Source: Siniperca chuatsi (taxonomy: Eukaryota > Chordata > Actinopteri > Centrarchiformes > Sinipercidae). From it: 64,000 nt of DNA. The position numbers and the translations under genes are program-made. The stretch is taken from the NCBI RefSeq assembly GCF_020085105.1, contig NC_058052.1:15788233-15852232 (forward strand), in the 5' to 3' direction. The notes beneath the pieces were generated by a model. That model did no database searches. It worked only from the letters and a program-made list of their open reading frames with translations, and had not been told where the DNA came from. The first letter of the stretch is position 1. Every line of letters starts with the position of its first letter. Positions 61,505-64,000 of the stretch are shown one piece after another.

Positions 61505-63795
61505 CCCCCTTCATAAAGCTGTCCTTTTAGTAGAAGATAACGATCTGTGTTTTCCCCCTCACCCGGAGCTGCTGAATAAAAGCCCTCTTTATTTAATCGC
61601 CTGCTCTCTGTGTGAACATGTGTGTTTATGCCCATGTGTGTGATGTGATGGTGTCAGTGATCACATATTTTACTTATTCCACTGTCTGTGGAAAACAGTT
61701 CACACTTCATAGATCACAGAGTACATATAGTCCAGACATGTTGCTTTGCTTTGTGTGCCATATGTTCTGCGTACAGAAGGCATTAACTTCATGTAGCTTC
61801 CTCTCAGTATGTGCTTTTGTGTGTTTATTGCAGACATAGACGAATGTGCGACAGGCAGACACACTTGTGGCCCTGAACAGACGTGCTACAACACCAGAGG
61901 CTCATTCATCTGCCAGTGTTCTCCGGGCTACCAGAGGAACGGAGACCACTGTGTTGGTGAGTCGTTGTCATTCACAGATGCAAAACACACTCTCTCTTCT
62001 CTCTTTATCACATGTTTAAAACTGGTGTCGAACTTTTGCAAAGGTTGTTGCATCGTCTTTTATCGTGTTTGTGTTTTGCTGCAGACAGAGACGAGTGTGC
62101 CCTGACCAACTACTGCATGCACAGATGTGTGAACACACAGGGCTCGTACTACTGTGAGTGCAACGCAGGTCACAAGTTGGCCAGCAACAACCACAGCTGT
62201 GTTGGTAAGTCACTGAAAAGCCATGTGTACTCATGTGTCAGTGTGTGTTTGTGTGTACAACATCGAATTATAAAAACATTTTGCTTCAATGCTTTGTTAT
62301 TCAGAGGCAGCTTGTGTTGGTGTGGATATTCGCCTAATCTGCTTAGTTGCCAGGCTGACTTTTAATAGATTTGGGCATGTCTTGTTACTTGCAAACTCAA
62401 TGCAAATGATAAGAGTTTATAATAATAATCATAATAACCTTTATTTATATTGCGCTTTCTAAAACCTGATGTTTACAGATTGGTTTATTGTACATGCAAG
62501 TAGAACAAAACCACACACCGGGGCAAAAGAGAATTATACATGATAAAACATAATAACATAACATAAAAGAGCATTGACAAATGCAATAACTAAAAATGCA
62601 TGAATAAAACTGAGTTAAAGATATGATCAGGTGGATGTGCAGTGTATGTGCATTTTACAAAAGTCTAGTGTTAACACTCACCATGTTTCTCTCATTTCTC
62701 AGTTTTCTCAGGATGCAGATATTTTAGGTCAGGAATAGCTTTAACAAAACAAACGGTGCACAAGATGTTGTTTTTTTATGCCTGGAAGCTCAGAGCTATC
62801 ATGTGATTGACCATGCAACCTGAACCCACACAGCAAATCTCCTGCTGAAGTCAAAGGAAGTTATTGAAAATGTTGTGCTGTGACAGAGAGGTGTTTATCT
62901 CTTAAAAATCCATCAAAACCCATGAGTTCAGCTGTGCTGAAACATGTGTATGTGTGTTTGTGCTGAATGTGTGCATACTGTATTACTGTATTTGTGTGTG
63001 TGTGTCTTTCTGCCTCCTTTTGACCTGAACTGGGGAAACCAAACTACAAACTTTCCCTACGGGAAATAAATGAGCCAATTAAATATTATTTATAGTTCCT
63101 GTTCTTTCTTAAAGTATAATTCCAGGTTTATTACCACTTGGGTCTTACTTACATAGTGTTGGCCATCATTCATATCCATTCTGATAACATTGTACTGACC
63201 ATACTGATTGCTGAGATCTGAGCACTCGGTAACGCTGTCACAATGACCTCAGGATAAAAAACAAGCGGTCAGATGATCAGACAGGTTGTAAACAAAACCA
63301 ACAGTTTAGCCCGATTATCTAAACCACTTTATTTGGAGGTAAAACTGAAAGGGCACATGAAATATCCTTATTATATCCATATGTGTAAAACATCTGCTTT
63401 TGTTCCAGATGTGAATGAATGTGACGTGCAGAGTCCCTGTCAGCACCACTGCTACAACCTGATTGGCTCCTTCCTCTGCCAGTGTGACCAGGGCTATGAG
63501 CTGGCACAAGACGCGGTCTCCTGCCAAGGTGGACACACACACGGGAACACACACATACATACAGTATATACATACACAGATATACAGATACAGATAAATG
63601 CATGTTTGTTAATGTGTACTTCCTCATACTCATTATTTATGTTTGTGTGTGTGTGTGTGCATATTTTTTGTACAGACATTGATGAATGCAGCTTCTCCAG
63701 CTACATGTGTCAGTACCAGTGTATTAACAGCCCAGGAAGTTACTCCTGTGAGTGCCCAGAGGGATATCAGCTCCAGGGAAACAGGATGTGTCAAG
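48333..63795 (+). CDS. efemp1: EFEMP1-like fibulin (fibulin-3/fibulin-4 family), 5' part, runs off the window
   Basis: Secreted extracellular-matrix glycoprotein. Coding exons seen: 48333-48413, 48613-48658, 48920-49216, 61834-61956, 62085-62204, 63409-63528 and 63676-63795, all in register, giving 302 residues; the gene continues to the right. Residues 1-17 are a signal peptide ending before QEAEEP. Residues 28-42 are the [14 protein letters not shown] half-module. Residues 43-141 are the modified first EGF ([26 protein letters not shown]) with a Pro/Val-rich linker. Then come four cbEGF modules at 142-182, 183-222, 223-262 and 263-302, each one exon and each starting after a phase-1 junction. 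Module 3 keeps an NHS glycosylation sequon at the position used by both human relatives. The last EGF module(s) and fibulin C-terminal domain lie outside. First EGF, linker end ([15 protein letters not shown]) and module 2 fit EFEMP1 better; modules 4 and 5 fit EFEMP2 about as well. Family certain, paralogue probable. Confidence 0.9.
48835..48894. repeat. (CTTT)n microsatellite
   Basis: About 60 bp of polypyrimidine CTTT repeat ending 25 bp before the acceptor of the third coding exon of the fibulin gene. It forms an unusually long polypyrimidine tract at that splice site. Confidence 0.95.
50193..50303. repeat. Long (CA)n microsatellite
   Basis: About 110 bp of nearly pure CA with a few interruptions (CG, GA, TA). 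Alternating purine-pyrimidine of this length can adopt Z-DNA. Open frames of Thr-His or Cys-Val across it are artefacts. Confidence 0.95.
53225..53340. repeat. Partial copy of the AGCATGC-type fish repeat
   Basis: AACTTTGGCGATCCTCTTAC then TTTATGGCCAAATACCTGCA and AAAACTATTAAC correspond to the 5' part of the repeat at 58820-59170 (TATGACCAAAAACCTGAAAA). Short and diverged. Confidence 0.4.
53426..53854. mobile_element. hAT-type MITE of the 'CGATATTATCGG' kind
   Basis: Ends TAGAGTTCGACAGATCAATC and ATTGGTCAAGTTTTA are imperfect inverted repeats, and the inside has AATATTATCTTCCGATATTA, GGAATATCGGCCTATAAGTC and GATATCAGTATCTGCCTC. The flanks AAGTCACC (53426-53433) and AAGTCAAT (53847-53854) agree at 6 of 8 bases, a decayed target duplication. 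It is a family distinct from the TAGGGCTGCAAC elements. Confidence 0.75.
56303..56843 (+). mobile_element. Solo LTR-like block of a gypsy-type retrotransposon
   Basis: A TG...CA bounded, pyrimidine-rich block containing CACCTGTGTCTCGTTGTCTC, GAGTGTATTTAAGTC, repeated CTGCCT/TTGGACT units, a poly(A)-signal-like CATTAAATCACTGAACTGC and CATTTTGGGTCCT. I recognise this order from fish Ty3/gypsy-type LTRs. No gag-pol is adjacent and no target duplication is seen (GGTTA against TCTGA), so the limits are uncertain. The three overlapping open frames across it are not genes. Confidence 0.5.
58820..59170. repeat. Dispersed fish repeat with GCTAACA/AGCATGC motifs
   Basis: GTTTAGTGCTAATTAGCAAA, GCACGCTAACACGCTAAACA, TTAGCATGCTAGCATACCGA and CAGCCTCGCAGAGCCGCTAG occur in the order I recognise from a very common percomorph repeat. 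There is no coding capacity. Confidence 0.6.
61454..61502. repeat. (AC)n microsatellite
   Basis: About 48 bp of nearly pure AC in the large fibulin intron. Confidence 0.95.
62205..63408 (+). other. Fibulin intron between cbEGF 3 and cbEGF 4
   Basis: Noncoding. TTTATTTATATTGCGCTTTC at about 62441-62460 is a short match to the repeat nested in xpo5 intron 31. A (GT)n patch lies at about 62994-63004. Confidence 0.6.
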
Positions 63796-64000
63796 GTACT
63801 TCAGTCCTCCTTTTTCCTCTCCCTTTTCCTTTTTAATACCTTAGTTCCCAAGTGAGTCCTCTTCTCTTCCTCCTCTTCCTCAACTCTTTGAAGATAAGTG
63901 TTAAGAGGAACTTGATCATTCCTGATATCATCCACTATTCTACCTCTTAAACGGGAATGAAAGCCACTCTCGACCAGTACTGTCATGGAAAGAATGCAGA

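Larger units (their letters stand above)
49217..61833 (+). other. Large (12.6 kb) intron of the fibulin gene
   Basis: It separates the first EGF and linker from cbEGF 2. No gene inside is supported. It holds the repeats listed separately (CA tract, DNA transposon, solo LTR-like block, AGCATGC-type repeat, AC tract) and otherwise unremarkable sequence. Confidence 0.75.

Overview
The window reads as nuclear DNA of a teleost fish, most likely a percomorph. The evidence is vertebrate-type split genes with GT-AG introns, long CA, AT and CTTT microsatellites, and repeat families I recognise from ray-finned fish: hAT-type MITEs with 8-bp target duplications, a tRNA-derived SINE, a Tc1-like remnant and a gypsy-type LTR. 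No bacterial, plasmid or viral gene system is present and no CRISPR array was seen. Layout from left to right: (1) 1-9.1 kb is gene-poor and repeat-rich. (2) 9.1-9.7 kb holds what looks like the spliced 5' end of an unidentified minus-strand gene that runs off to the left, divergent from the next gene. (3) 11.55-23.85 kb is a complete plus-strand exportin-5 gene (xpo5). I resolved 33 coding exons giving 1219 residues with all reading phases closing. One of its introns is a textbook AT-AC minor-spliceosome (U12) intron, and one 45-nt exon is a phase-symmetric candidate cassette. (4) 23.85-30.3 kb is 3' UTR, MITE and Tc1-like debris plus a weak candidate small gene near 26.6-28.6 kb. (5) 30.54-31.27 kb is a complete three-exon, 134-residue family 2 cystatin, probably closest to cystatin F, with a GC-AG second intron. 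(6) 31.3-48.3 kb is mostly noncoding, with SINE and MITE copies, a TATA-containing candidate promoter and exon near 34.4-35.1 kb, and the likely 5' UTR exon of the last gene near 47.5 kb. (7) 48.3 kb to the right edge is the 5' part of a plus-strand fibulin-3/fibulin-4 family gene (EFEMP1-like): signal peptide, modified first EGF with linker, then four calcium-binding EGF modules. It is interrupted by a 12.6-kb intron and runs off the window before the fibulin C-terminal module. The three recognisable genes do not form one pathway. Exportin-5 exports pre-miRNA from the nucleus with RanGTP. The cystatin is a secreted or endolysosomal inhibitor of papain-like cysteine proteases. The fibulin is an extracellular-matrix glycoprotein. 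I did not find a clearly undescribed biological system. The items most worth checking are the U12 intron and cassette exon of xpo5, the possible alternative N terminus of the fibulin gene, the unidentified divergent gene, and the MITE families with intact target duplications.
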